Made by a program: the position numbers and the translations under genes. Shown here piece after piece: positions 26,201 to 38,600 of a stretch of DNA of 64,000 nucleotides. The DNA comes from Callaeas wilsoni (Eukaryota > Chordata > Aves > Passeriformes > Callaeidae). Numbering within the stretch: position 1 is the stretch's first letter; each line of letters opens with the position of its first letter. Below the pieces are notes generated by a model. The model was not told the origin of the DNA, searched no databases, and worked only from the letters and a program-made list of their open reading frames with translations. The DNA is taken from assembly GCA_013398955.1 (NCBI GenBank), contig VWPU01004991.1, positions 124,001 through 188,000 of the forward strand, in the 5' to 3' direction.

Positions 26201-29185
26201 TTAGGAAAATTTTTCAATCAATGTCTGGTCTTAATAAAAAATATGCTGCCTCTTAAAAATTCTTTACCAAATTAAAGAAACAGTTCGTGGAAGGAAAAGT
26301 AAAAAAGCCTCGAAAACTGTAAAGAAAGAAAATTTACGGCATTGATATTAAGGTATAGACAACATGGACATTGGCACTTGATATTGCAACAATACAGATC
26401 AGTATAGAAATGGCCTTCAGGGTCATGGGATTCTTCTAGCCATCATTGTCAGAGAAGATATGTACATCTCCTGATGCCTGCAAAAAGAAACATGGATTTG
26501 CAATAACCTATAGTAAATGAATCATAAAACACACAATATAATTCACTTCTTTTCTTAGTCACAAGCATAGCACCAAACTTTAACAAGTCAGGCCTTGATC
26601 CAACAAGATCCTTTCAAATTTTGATTAAACACATCCAGTGTTTAACTGGTATTATCTCTGACTGCATTTTTTAAATGTTGGAGGACAGGATTGTGTGAAC
26701 TTAATTGGATTTCTGTGGCTAAAAAGAAATTTCAATTGTGAAAAATATTTAGTTTTCATATCGTTCTGTCAAATGCTCTTATTTGGAGATGATAAAAGGT
26801 GAAATAGAACAAGCTCTTCCAATCAGTAAGTGGCAATCAGGCTATGAGACATGTTGTCAGAGATCACACAGTTCTTCCTAATATAAAAATAGAGAATTGT
26901 CTGTCATCATCAGGCTAAAAGGAAATTTCTACTGTCCCATTCCTAATGGAATTGTACTTCTTCTGCCAAGACAGGGGAATTTTAAGCAGCCCTGGAGAAG
27001 AAGTTAGAGAAGCTTATTCTAAGTACCCGTCATCGATACAAAACCGTAGTATCTTCACACTATCTTATCTCTCCCCTAAACAAAAACACAAATGAATAGC
27101 CACTAAATTCCCAATCCTTCCAGACAGCTAGATTGCTGAAAGTGAAGTTCACATCCAATCAATGTAAATGTTATTAGTTTGCATGTTCCATTTTGCCTGT
27201 TCTAGCTGACTGCATTGTTGAGTTAGTGCAGAGAAAAGCAGTGTACTTTGGTTTGCTTTCAAGGACCATGGATTACCAAGTGACAGAGTCATTAAAACCA
27301 TTCCTAAGGAGAAAAAAATACAATCGACACTAGCGTTAATCTTGAAAAAAACACATCAAATTAAGTTGGCCTGAGGCACTGACTGCATGTATTTTTAAAA
27401 ATCATTATGAATAGTTCTTGGTCTATTTAAAGATCACCCAGATAGAAAAGAAGGCAAGAAGTAAAAATATACGTGCAAATGATGGAATGCAGAAGAACAC
27501 ATACTGTATTTGACAGAAAGTAAATCTACTATGAAATAGTAGTGCTATCCATATAGGGGCCAAACATAAAGAGAAGGGAAAAAGCAGCAATTTTGACTGT
27601 TCTGCAGAGAGGAACGAAAGACATTTTATAGGAAAAGATTATAGGATTGAAAAGAACATCCAATTCTACTGTGTATAAAGGAAGCAAATACAGGACAGGT
27701 TTGTATCAGCCTGTCCATGACCCAGGGTTATCTTTATACCAGGGTCCAGCAACAAGTGCAAGTGCAGGGTCCATGAGCCATTTCAGATTTCAAACCCATC
27801 ATTTACCCATCAGTTTTGTTTCATCCTATGAAGTTCTATACATTTTTCCTGTTGGCCTTTCTGATAAGTTTCCCGTAGTCTCTTAAGACCATCACTACTA
27901 ATAGTATCTGCAGCGTCCAAAAAATAGAGACAATCCTTAGATTGTCCTAATCCAAAAAATAGAGAGACAATCCTTAGAACCCCTCTGGGATGCTGAGAGT
28001 ACAATTGTCATAACAAAACAGAAACAATTGCTATTTAAAACTAAAATGAGACTTGTGGACAACTGCTAAAAAGAATATTTTTAAACGGGACCTTTCTCTT
28101 CTAGTAACTTAGTATCCAAGATCACACTGGTGATAATCCAAGATTTGAAGACAATTTTCTTTTGAATAAAAAGATAAGAATGAAATATAGCATATGACCA
28201 GATAGTAAAAATGTCTCTGGAAACAAATTATCCACCAATAATCCAATTACTTGTTGCTTGCAGAACTTCAATCTGTTAATTATCTCCATTCATTCTGAGT
28301 AACTTCTTCATTACTGAGATTCATTACAGGTCCATTCAGGTCTCTGAAACTATTTAACACCTTTTGTGTCCAAAAAAGTACAGCATCATCAAGCTTTCAA
28401 ACCTCAAAGGTAGGGTTTTGTCCTTGGATATATTTATGTATTTTCTATTACAGTCAAATAAGTTGGAACACAATAACTGATCCAACAGGGTTTTACTACA
28501 TTTTCACAGTTTAAAAGATTCTTCATGCATTTTTATGATTTCTAATATCATCTGGAGATTAGAGACCATTTGATCCCTGTCTACCTAAATACCTGAAAAA
28601 ACCCCAAATCTAATACCCACCTACATTCAGAACTTTTTGGTTTCATTGCATTGGCCCCTCAATATGGTTCAGTACATACCCAGAACAGTTTCACAAAAGA
28701 TATTTTTGGAGAATGTGTATCCACGTAACTATGCAAAGATTCAGATTTGAGTGGAGGTATTCTAACAGATAGTTATGCCCTCAAAAGTCTACAATCACCA
28801 CTAGGACTTAAACACAGTGCAAAATTTAGCCATTGAATGTCCAGATGAGCAGTAGGATCTCCATTGCAAGACAACAATTAGAAGTAAGAATCAGGCATAA
28901 AATAAATAAAATATCCACTCCTACAAAATAGCAAACTGAGCAGCTTTTTAGGAAATATTAAGGCTTGGGAGATGCCCAGGTTTACTGTCAAGAGCACTGA
29001 GAATCCACAACTGAGACTAGAAGAAGATGCTATCTTTACTTGGGACTCACAAGAACTGAAACAAATTTAATTATTTTGACTTTGATTAGAGAAGTGAAAA
29101 CAAAAGACCTTCATTCTTTTAATATTTAACACAGTCATCAGGGATGAGGAAAATCAGGGTATTTATTTAGTAAAATGGCAAGTCA
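23265..29185. other. Unique AT-rich DNA, no gene found
   Basis: I recognise no gene or transposon. Open frames stay under 95 codons and none shows a domain. A small diverged direct duplication sits at 27916-27977. Confidence 0.55.
27916..27977. repeat. Local direct duplication (25/27 bp)
   Basis: TCCAAAAAATAGAGACAATC with its flank (27916-27940) recurs as TCCAAAAAATAGAGAGACAA with its flank (27951-27977). The copies differ by a GA insertion and are separated by 10 bases (ATTGTCCTAA) that are partly complementary to the end of each copy. Confidence 0.75.
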
Positions 29186-29642
29186 ATGGTCTGTGAGAAG
29201 TTGAGTATGAGTCAGCAGTGTCCTGGTAGCCGGGAGCACCAGCTGTGTCCCAGGGGGCATCAGGCACAGCATCACCAGCCGGGCAATGAAGGGGATTGTC
29301 CTGCTCTATTTGTTCAGCCTGGGGAAGAGGACACTGAGGGGAGACCTCACAGCAGCCTACAGTTTCCTCGCTGGTGAGGTGACCCGAGGGGATGGCCTGA
29401 AGTTGCGTCAGGGCAGGTTTAGGTTGGTTATTAGGAAAAGGTTCTTCACCCAGAGGGTGGTTGGGCACTGGAACAGGCTCCCCAGGGAAGGGGTCACAGC
29501 ACCAGCCTGACAGAGTTCAAGAAGTGCTTGGACAATGCTCTCAGGCATTCTTGGTGTGATTCGTGGGGCCGTCCTGTGCAGGGTCAGGCGTTGAACTTTG
29601 ATGATCCTTCTGGATCTGTCCAACTCAGAATATTCTATGATT
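29186..29642 (+). mobile_element. CR1 LINE 3' part with internal deletions
   Basis: This is a 5'-truncated CR1 copy with the C-terminal part of ORF2 and the 3' UTR. It begins near GAGTATGAGTCAGCAGTGTC and passes through GGCATCAGGCACAGCATC and GGACACTGAGGGGAGACCTC. It encodes the ORF2 C-terminal signature [17 protein letters not shown] and [10 protein letters not shown] (about 29397-29500), and ends ATTCTATGATT at about 29631-29641. Compared with the familiar avian consensus, about 180 bases are missing at roughly 29311 (CTGCTCTA joined to TTGTTCAGCC), and a shorter piece is missing at roughly 29372 (CTCGCTGGTGAGGTGACCC). Its 3' end (GATGATCCTTCTGGATC, CAACTCAGAATATTCTATG) is a different subfamily type from the CR1 copies at 8685 and 48120. 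Confidence 0.95.
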
Positions 29643-32600
29643 TATGTGTATATTATATGTGCATTTTATAATCAAAGCATGTATTAATCCTTTCCCTGTG
29701 TTTCTGAAGCACATGCAAATCAACATACCCTTCAAGGTGACTCTAGATTTTAAGTACTCTGGATTATGTGTGGAAACATGTCACCAATGGATGCATATTA
29801 ACTCAAAATGGTTCATCTTAAACAGCTAAGTGTTGAAAAGGACCCATCATCACCCAATTGTCAGCATGTTTTTCTGAGAAGTCTAATGTTATAATCAAAT
29901 TTGTCTCAGTACAGGAAGACAGATCTGAAATCCATTTGTGCATAACACAGAATTATCCTAGCCATAGGGATGGATGTTGCATGGAAAGGTAGGTGCTGTC
30001 TCCTTCATCTGCTTGTTGTAAAGACAGCCTTCTTTTGAGAGGATAGACTCAGTAAAATCCCTGTAGCATCTTAGGTCCTCACTAAAGCCAAAACTATTCA
30101 GAAAGTACTCTTCAATCATGAAAATATCTCAGTACATTTTAATTATTAACCTCTTCATACACTCTATCGTCTATATATCTGGAATCGTGTAGGCAATATA
30201 ACCTAGTCTGCAGTTAGATACTAACAATAGTGTTATTTTCTAACAAATAACTTAGAAAACAATGATGTAGGCAAAACAAGCTTCTTCAGTACTATAATTC
30301 TCTTACATCCCAGCTTTTTAAAGCACTGGCCCTCTTATTCCAAAGATGTCTGGATTTTGGTTTTTTTTTAGCTAACATTTCACCTACTCTAGGCTGTATT
30401 TGAACTAAAGAAAGCTGAATTTCCACACTCTGTATCTTACTAACATCTATCACAGTGTATTACGGGTTAAATGACGCCAAAATGACTGAGACAAGTTTTG
30501 CTTTTAGAACTGCACTGCAGAAAAGGGAAATTTCTCTTTTTTAACAGTTTGTCTGCTTTATCTTAACTGACACCAGGTAAGTGGCTCTGCAATGCCCTCT
30601 GTGTTTCAGTGTGAACTTTCACTTACAGCCCTGTTCACAGTCCTTGTTTTAATAGATTGCCATATTGTTTTAAAGAGGTTAATGGATGGGAAAAGTCACA
30701 AAGACTTTTACTACATTTCAGGAGCTCAGAAGAGAAACATTTCTGTGGGAATTTTAACTTCATTAACAAAAAGACATCTTAGAAGTTTTCCAGCTATGCA
30801 TTCGGTACTACAGTGCCTGATTTTTCCAAGATCACAAATGAAGGTTTTAGAACTAGTACCTTAGATTCCTCAAACATTCATTCTTCTAGAGAAATATTAT
30901 TTTGACCTTATTTTCATGTGAATTTATCTGTTGAGAAAAGTATTTGTGTGACTGTTTAGAGATCAAAGCCTTTTTTTTCCAATATGCAAAAAGAATTATA
31001 TAAGTAACAGCACTTGAAGCATATCTTCCTTAATCATCAATATTACTGTAGTCTATAAGAGGACATTTTTGACTTCCCCCACTTCCAGGAGAATAAGATT
31101 TGTGCAGACATCATGGAAACAGAATTTGGCCACTGAATCTTTATAATCAATGAGTGTGAAGCACTAAGCACCCAGTATGAGTAGCAGATCACAAATTACA
31201 TTTGTAGATTTAAGACTCATGAAAAAGAAACCCAACTACAATTACTCAAGAAATAAGCTGAAAGAACAGCAGATCCCTTCTTCCCTAGATATTCTTCTGC
31301 TTACAAATTGAAGACATTTGATCTGCAAGCTTTGGAACATATTGAAAAACCTCATATGACTCCCATAGCTGTTTTTATATTTTAGAATAATTACTCTCCC
31401 TTAGTGTGCAAAGCTACTGATTACCTCTGACACTGCTTTCCACAAGAACTCGAGAAAGCATCCAACCCAATATGGACTCGGTCTTTCCTGCAATACTGTC
31501 ACATAAAAAGCTGGAAAGTTATAAAAGAATTTAAGTGCACCAGAGATACATTCGCGCTGTGTTGACAGCCACAGAGATGCCTTTCCAGGACTCTCTTGTT
31601 ACAGTAAGTTAGGAGGCAGAGCTTACATTTTTCACTTACACTGTGGTTTGACAGATATGATAATGGATCCTATTCCAGTGTTTATGAAAAACCTGCAACA
31701 TGCCAAGGGTGTCTTACAGCTTTGGTTGCATAACAGGCAGCTATGAGCTGTTAGTGTGAGCCATACAGAGTACCTTCATGGAGTTAGATAGCTTACTTTA
31801 AAAATTAAAATATTTATACATAAGAAATACTTCTTTAAGATTGAGGAACTGCTAATATCAAGATGGAAAAATGTTTGCTGGAGCAAATGCATTATATTGA
31901 TATGAGAACAAGCTTCTAAACTTAGCTCCTTGAAAAGGATGTAATTTCCAATAGCTTATCAAATCAAATCTATTTCAAGATATATTAGTCAGCCTTCTTG
32001 GAAGTCTATAATTACTGAATCATTAGTTGGGTTGTCATATGCAAAATTTGATGCTAAATAGTTTATATTTCTTACATTTATTTTTTTTTCCTAAGTCATG
32101 CTAAGGAACACAAAATGAAATAAAGCAGTGTATGTGAAATAAAAGACTCACTAAAGTTTCAGCTCATTATTTTCAGTGTCAAGAGACAGAAACACAGAGG
32201 GTGTCATTTCCAAACGGACATGTGTATATCTATTTAGGAAGAAGGACATGAATTCACAGGGTGGCAGTGTCAGCCAATAAAACACATGAAGAAAATCCTA
32301 TTAATCGTCTTCCAATTCTACTACAGTCCCAAATTCTTTAAGCCATTTACTTCAACCTGCACAACTGATAGCTGCAGAACAGAGATTTGATGTTAAAGTC
32401 ACTGCAGGTTAAAGGGTGGTAATTAGTCTGAGGGGAACATAAAAAAAGAGGGCAATGCAAGGTGTGTAAGGAGAGTTACTGTCAAAAAAGGGCCAATGTG
32501 AATTTGTTTAAACTGTATAACCTCAGAGAATGTCAGTCTGAACTTTCTTCATTTGTGTGGCTGCCTTTGATATATCCAGTGAGGAAGCCTGACAGCCTCA

Positions 32601-35600
32601 TGCCAAGTTACTGGACTGAAGCTGCCCACTGTAGACAGCATAAATGAAAAGAGGAAGCAAAATAAAAAATCCAAATTAAAAAATTAAGAATTTCTCAATT
32701 ATATGTTGAAAAACATCTCTGGGTATCAATAAAAAGTTGAAAGTTCAGTGTTAAATCCCTGCTAAAGCATATTATTATCCTTGTCAATTTATTGTTAACA
32801 GAACAGAACCAAAGACAGGCACATATCTACTAGTAAATATTACAAAAGATTTAAGGACTCTACTATTATAATTATAACTTCCAAACTTATGGGGAAATGG
32901 CATTGGCTGGGCATTTTATAAACTGCTAGGTCCATATCAGTGAAAATCATTCATATGCGTGTCCTCAGCCTTGTGCATATCAGCAGCCTCCGGCTGTGCT
33001 CAGTTTCAAAGGTCCATTGTCCTTCAAGTTACACATCTGAGCATGCAGAGAAAGGCTCCAGGCTCACAAATTCTGTAGCTCACACCTGAATCTAGAACAG
33101 TCACATCCACTTATCTGTTAGCAAATGCTCTCCCCTGATTATTCCCAAGAAATGTTTGACCTTGCTGGCATAGATCAAACCCCACTCAGAGAATGTGCTA
33201 AGAGCTGTTCCCAGTTGTCACTTTGCATAGCAGAAACATCATTTTGGGAACAAGATAGTTTAAGAATGTAGACAAGAAAAGCCATGGCATTCTACTCAGA
33301 GCCAGCAAACACTTTCTGGACTAAGTTCAAGAAGCATCTTCAAATCTGGAGCCTAGTGATTGTCTTCTAGGAGACAGATTTTAGCTTCATTAGGCTAACC
33401 GAATTTTCTTCTTTTTGTTTAACAATTGTTACCATTACTGTTGTAATAAGAAAGGTAAGAGAACATCATGGCCAAGCACAACTGGAAAGATTAGCTTGTA
33501 TCTAGGTATAAATGTTTCCTAACTGTACACCAGAAGCAGAGTAGCATTTTCTTGCAAGTTCCTGAGCTCTGGGGCACAAGGAAAAGGGATGGTTGAATAG
33601 GATCGTACAGTTATAAGCATCTTGCTTATAACTGGGGTTTACTGTTAGTTTATACAGAGGCACTTAAATCTCTTCATATACTGTGCTGCCTTTGGATTCC
33701 AAAAAGTCCCTAAGAGAGAGTAGGCCTTAGTATTTTTTTATTGAGTCTACTCCAAAGTGTTGCAAATGCATTGAATCTTTAATAAATACTGGATTTGCTT
33801 CGAATTTGATTGCGTAGGAATTCACTTACTCAAATTCACTCACCTTGCAGCCAGCATAATTCTTCTATTAAAAAAAATCTATAGATTTAACAGGGAAAAA
33901 ATGAATAACACACTTTGAGGTTTTCATTAATATTAGTCTAATCTTGGAGAGTGGCAGAAATGTATTCATTTTAGATTTATAAAAGGCACACATTGGACAC
34001 AGTGATGTAATTTACTTAACTGAAAAACAAACTTAGCATAAAGATCACTCTAAGACTTGTCCTCTCATTATGTTACCTCTGGTGCTAGAATAAAATGGAA
34101 ATGATACGTAAGATTTACAACATATATTGAATGTGAAGCTTAACACACTTAGTCTTCCTTAGATGAACTAGAAAAGTTAATTCCAGTGTTAGTGACTCTA
34201 AAGCAGGACACTTACCAATTTTGCATTCTTTCTCGGGATTAACTCATAGATTCATTTTGTTATCATTCAGTAAAGAAGCAAATAAATTATGCTTCAGTGA
34301 AATTGGGCTGGCATAAGCAAAACATGTGCAAGAGCCAGAACATACCTTGTTTTCCACTTGTAATTCAAGACTACATGCCCTCAAATTTTGCAGTCTATGG
34401 AATATATTTCTGCATTATCTGTATCTCTGCACTACCTGTCTCTGGAGATGTTTATAAATGTGATATATGAGCTCATAAGGTGGCTGCTTCAGATCCTATG
34501 CAGTTTAGGATCAGTGTAAACATTGTATAAAGCAGACAGCAAGAATTTGGCAGTCACCCGCATGTGAATAATTTTTAAAATGAGGGTCAGAGGTGTAAAT
34601 TAGAAAAAAAGTTATTAGATCATAGTCTCCAACTTAGTGAGTTCTCTGTCCCTGTAACCTTCAGTCCTCAGATTGCTGAGGTGCATGAAGAACAGTGTTG
34701 CTATACAGCAAAACAAAATCTTTTAATTCAAATACAATATACGCAGGATATTTCAGCGTAACTAAATTTTACACAACAGGGCACGTTGGCAAACACAGAG
34801 CACCAGCTGTCAGCACCCAGAGCTGACATGGTTATTCTTTGTTCAGTTAATTATCTAGGTTGGTTCATTGCTGTATTGCAGCCTAATTAGAGTAGAAGTT
34901 ATATGATCACTTCTTTCACCGATCCTCTGGCTGTATGGGTCAAATCTTAGTTTCAGAAGCAAAATTCTCTCATTTGTATAAATTTTGAGCTCTAGGTTAC
35001 AGGGACAAGAACTGGGACTAATTTTCTTGTTCTTGTTCATAATTACAATGAAAGAATTTTTTGGGTTTTACACTCTTTAAAACTACCACTTCATTTAAGG
35101 TCAACAAAGTTATATGTGGTAGAAGTGAAAATTACACCTTAGACTTCCTTCTAGAGATCCAAATGCTCTGAAATACTTAGGTCCCAGGAAAGGAGAGATT
35201 TTGTAATTCCTTTTTTGAATGTAGGGTTTTGAACGCAGCTCTCGACACAGCAATCACAGAGGGCACAGCCTCAAACATTTCTTTGAGTTTGTTCCCAACT
35301 GGAATAGTATGTAACAGGCTCTTGAAATTTGACAGGGATCGGAAAGTTTTGACTCAATAGGATTAAATGAGTCTTTGTGTTAGCAAAAGCCAACCAAACC
35401 CACACAGCCCATTTTTCTCTTCCTAGTGAGAAGCAATGGAAATTTCACAAGAGACTCTACTAATGAAGCAAGATAATAGTGAGTGTTATTTTGGAATAAA
35501 AAACAAGCTCTCATAAAAGCCAGTTATATTCACATACTCTGTATGGAGAATCCCATCATACATGTTGGTCATGGGGAACTATTAAACTGAAAGACAGATT

Positions 35601-38600
35601 TTTCTCAGATGCTTTGGGCTTTAAGTAATCACTTTTTACCTTCAGAGTTCTGTCATTTTGTATGGATTTCAAAACAGTACTGACTGGGTTATTTATTCTG
35701 GAAAGTGCTGGAAAGAAACATGAATGTGAATATACTGTGAAACCATTTTTAAGAAAAGTATTTACAAGGCACTTTCTAAAAGTATTATGAAAATTTTGAA
35801 TGTTTAACCGAAAGGTCATTGCTTGCATCTAGTTTTGCACATGCAAAGAAGTGCTACTGAGGCATCTTGGAAACTTGTGTTTGTCCTTAATGAATTAAGA
35901 AAAGGCTTTTCTGCAGACACTTGTACTGAACTTCTCTCTAATGTGGCACTGCACCACACATCAGGTTGTTATCTCTTCAATTTATAATATAAAAGTCCAT
36001 TTATAGCACAGAATAATGGGCATATTTTATTTCCAATTAAGATTACTCATCTGTTCACACCCACTAAGATTTCTACTGCGCTTTTAATTTATCATTGCTT
36101 ACTTTAATGCACCTAGTTTAATCACACTAGCATCAGAAATCAGATCATTATAACTAGAGATGTACTGAACTAGTTTAATCTTCTTAGGAGTGAAAAAAGA
36201 GAGTGTGAGAGAACACTTTAGATTCAAAGTACTTGGGCTTTTCTTTTTGTAACATTACTTACCATCTCGCTTCATATTTCAAAATTGCTTAAAATGATGA
36301 GGCTGACATGCCAGTTTGGCTATATTGACTCCAAAAAAGTGTCAGCTCTCCATCCAGAACCACCCAACAGGAGGCAGATATTACAAAGAGAAAGAGTTGA
36401 TTTGACGTAACGCTCATCATCAACAACAAAAAAAAAAGAAAGTAAAGACAGGAATAAAGTTTGTTAAAATTCCTTAGAATGTTCATATTTTCTTTTGCAC
36501 TTGTGCATATTGAAATATGCACATATATTTCAATAAAAAAGCACTGCAGAATTTTTTCAATGTCTGTGCGTTTCTGTGCAAGAGAGATCCAGATCCAGGC
36601 AATGTGGAATACTGGGACTGAGGGGTTCTGACAAAGCTGCCTCAGGAGTATAGGAAAGTTACTTTAGAAACTTGCTCAGGCCAAGATCCAAATGATTCAT
36701 TGAAATAGTAGAGAGCTACAGATAAGAATTACTACTGTTTGTGAGGCATAGGAGAGGTGAAGGAGCATGAGTCCTGACATTGCGAATACATGAAGGATTT
36801 AGGGCAGCAGTGAATCACAGTAACAGCTGAAGGATCCCCTCTCACAATTTTCTGCTACAAAGGCATTTCCAGGACTTTAGTGTCAGGGTTGAAAGATACC
36901 ATTTTACAAGTAAACACAATTTAGGGTTAAAACTTTGCTGCTTACTCATTTAACTCCAAATCTTTCACTCAAGGAAACAGAGGACTCAGGCTTGTTTTCT
37001 TGGTAGGAGTTATTTTGCACCATGTAGTGGAGATTTATTTACTATAGCAGTTAGTCAGCAAGAACTTCAATCAGTAGAGAAAAAAGAAAGGTTATTTTCC
37101 AAAGTGAATGTTTTAGGATGTGAATACTCCCTGGCCTAGGAGATGCACTGTTTATTTAAATGAAAAACGTCTTAAATGCCTACAGTGTTTCAGGTAAGTC
37201 CCAGGCAAGGAGCACAGAGCAAGGAAATGTTACTATAGTGACAATGGACTCTATCTGTATCCACTTTGAACTGAAGTCAGCATAAACGAACATAGCCTTC
37301 AGCACCTAACCTGTGTAAAAATAACCACTGAAGAACAGAAAAATTGTAAACTGGGATGGGACGATACGCTGATCTCCATCAGTAGTGACACTGTGAAACC
37401 TTAAAACCAGTACCGGCTTCACTTACAGCATCTCTGTTGGAAAGTCTTAGCAAAGAAAGAAAGAATGAGAAGGAGCTGCACGCAACAGCAACGTGTCTCA
37501 AAGGCACAGAAATAAAATTTCAGAAAGTGTTTTAAGTCAAATACAAAATGCACTGCTAGAAGAGGAATTGAATGCAAAAAAAAGCCCCAAACAACTAAAG
37601 TATACCACAAAATGTAGAAATATTTACTCTTAAATACTTTCAAAGGCCAGACATAAAGCAACATGCACAACACTGCAGCTCATGTCAGGAAATAAGGAAC
37701 AAGTACACATAAGCAATTTCCATTAGAGGAAATTGTATTTTCCTCACAGGCTTTGTGGCACTAGTTGCTTGCTATATATCAGCTTGTTGCTGTACGGGCA
37801 ATGAAGCTTTTCTTGTCAAACCCAGTCAGCCTTCATTACTTATGGTAATGAATGACATTGTTTTATCATTTGTCTCTTCTTAATTTCAAATGCTACTGTA
37901 TAGGAAGTGATATACTTCTTTCTGTAAAGCACCTGTAATTTTCATGCCAGCTTGAACCACTTTTTCTTGTTCATCTGAAGTAGATGAAACTAATCTTAAT
38001 TTTTTTCTTGCAGGTGCTTTACAAATAGCATTCTCTTTATGGGTAAAATGTTGTAGGAATATGGACACACATCTGTTACTCCTACAAATAGTTATCACCA
38101 ACAATATAAAAAATATCCCTATAAATCCTTAGATTATTTCTGTATGGATTTTGGAAGATTCCAAGGAACCACACACCAGATATGCAAGTGAATGTACTTT
38201 CTAAAAATATGCCTATCTTCTTAGCAAATGCCTGTTAGGAGAGATTTTTTCCCTTTCCTACAAAGAAGGTAGAGCCATCATGGTCTTTTCTATGTTAAAT
38301 ACATTGCAAGGGCTGAATGGTACCTTCCTTCACTCCAAACCCATCGTTATTCTAACAAAAGAGTCGACACTTGAAGTTTCCAGAGATATTGTGGAAAGGG
38401 AAATCCCACCCAAATACCACAGGAAAGGACTATGGAAAATAGTGAAAAGAATTAGAAAATAAGAAGGATTTGAATAATTAAATTCAAGACAAATCAGCAT
38501 TCTGCGATAAGCTGATTCTTCTGCATTAATTTTGCTTGAGGCTGGAGCGTACTGGTAAGCACAAGGGAGATAGGGTACAGGGTTGGGGGTTAGTTCAGTG

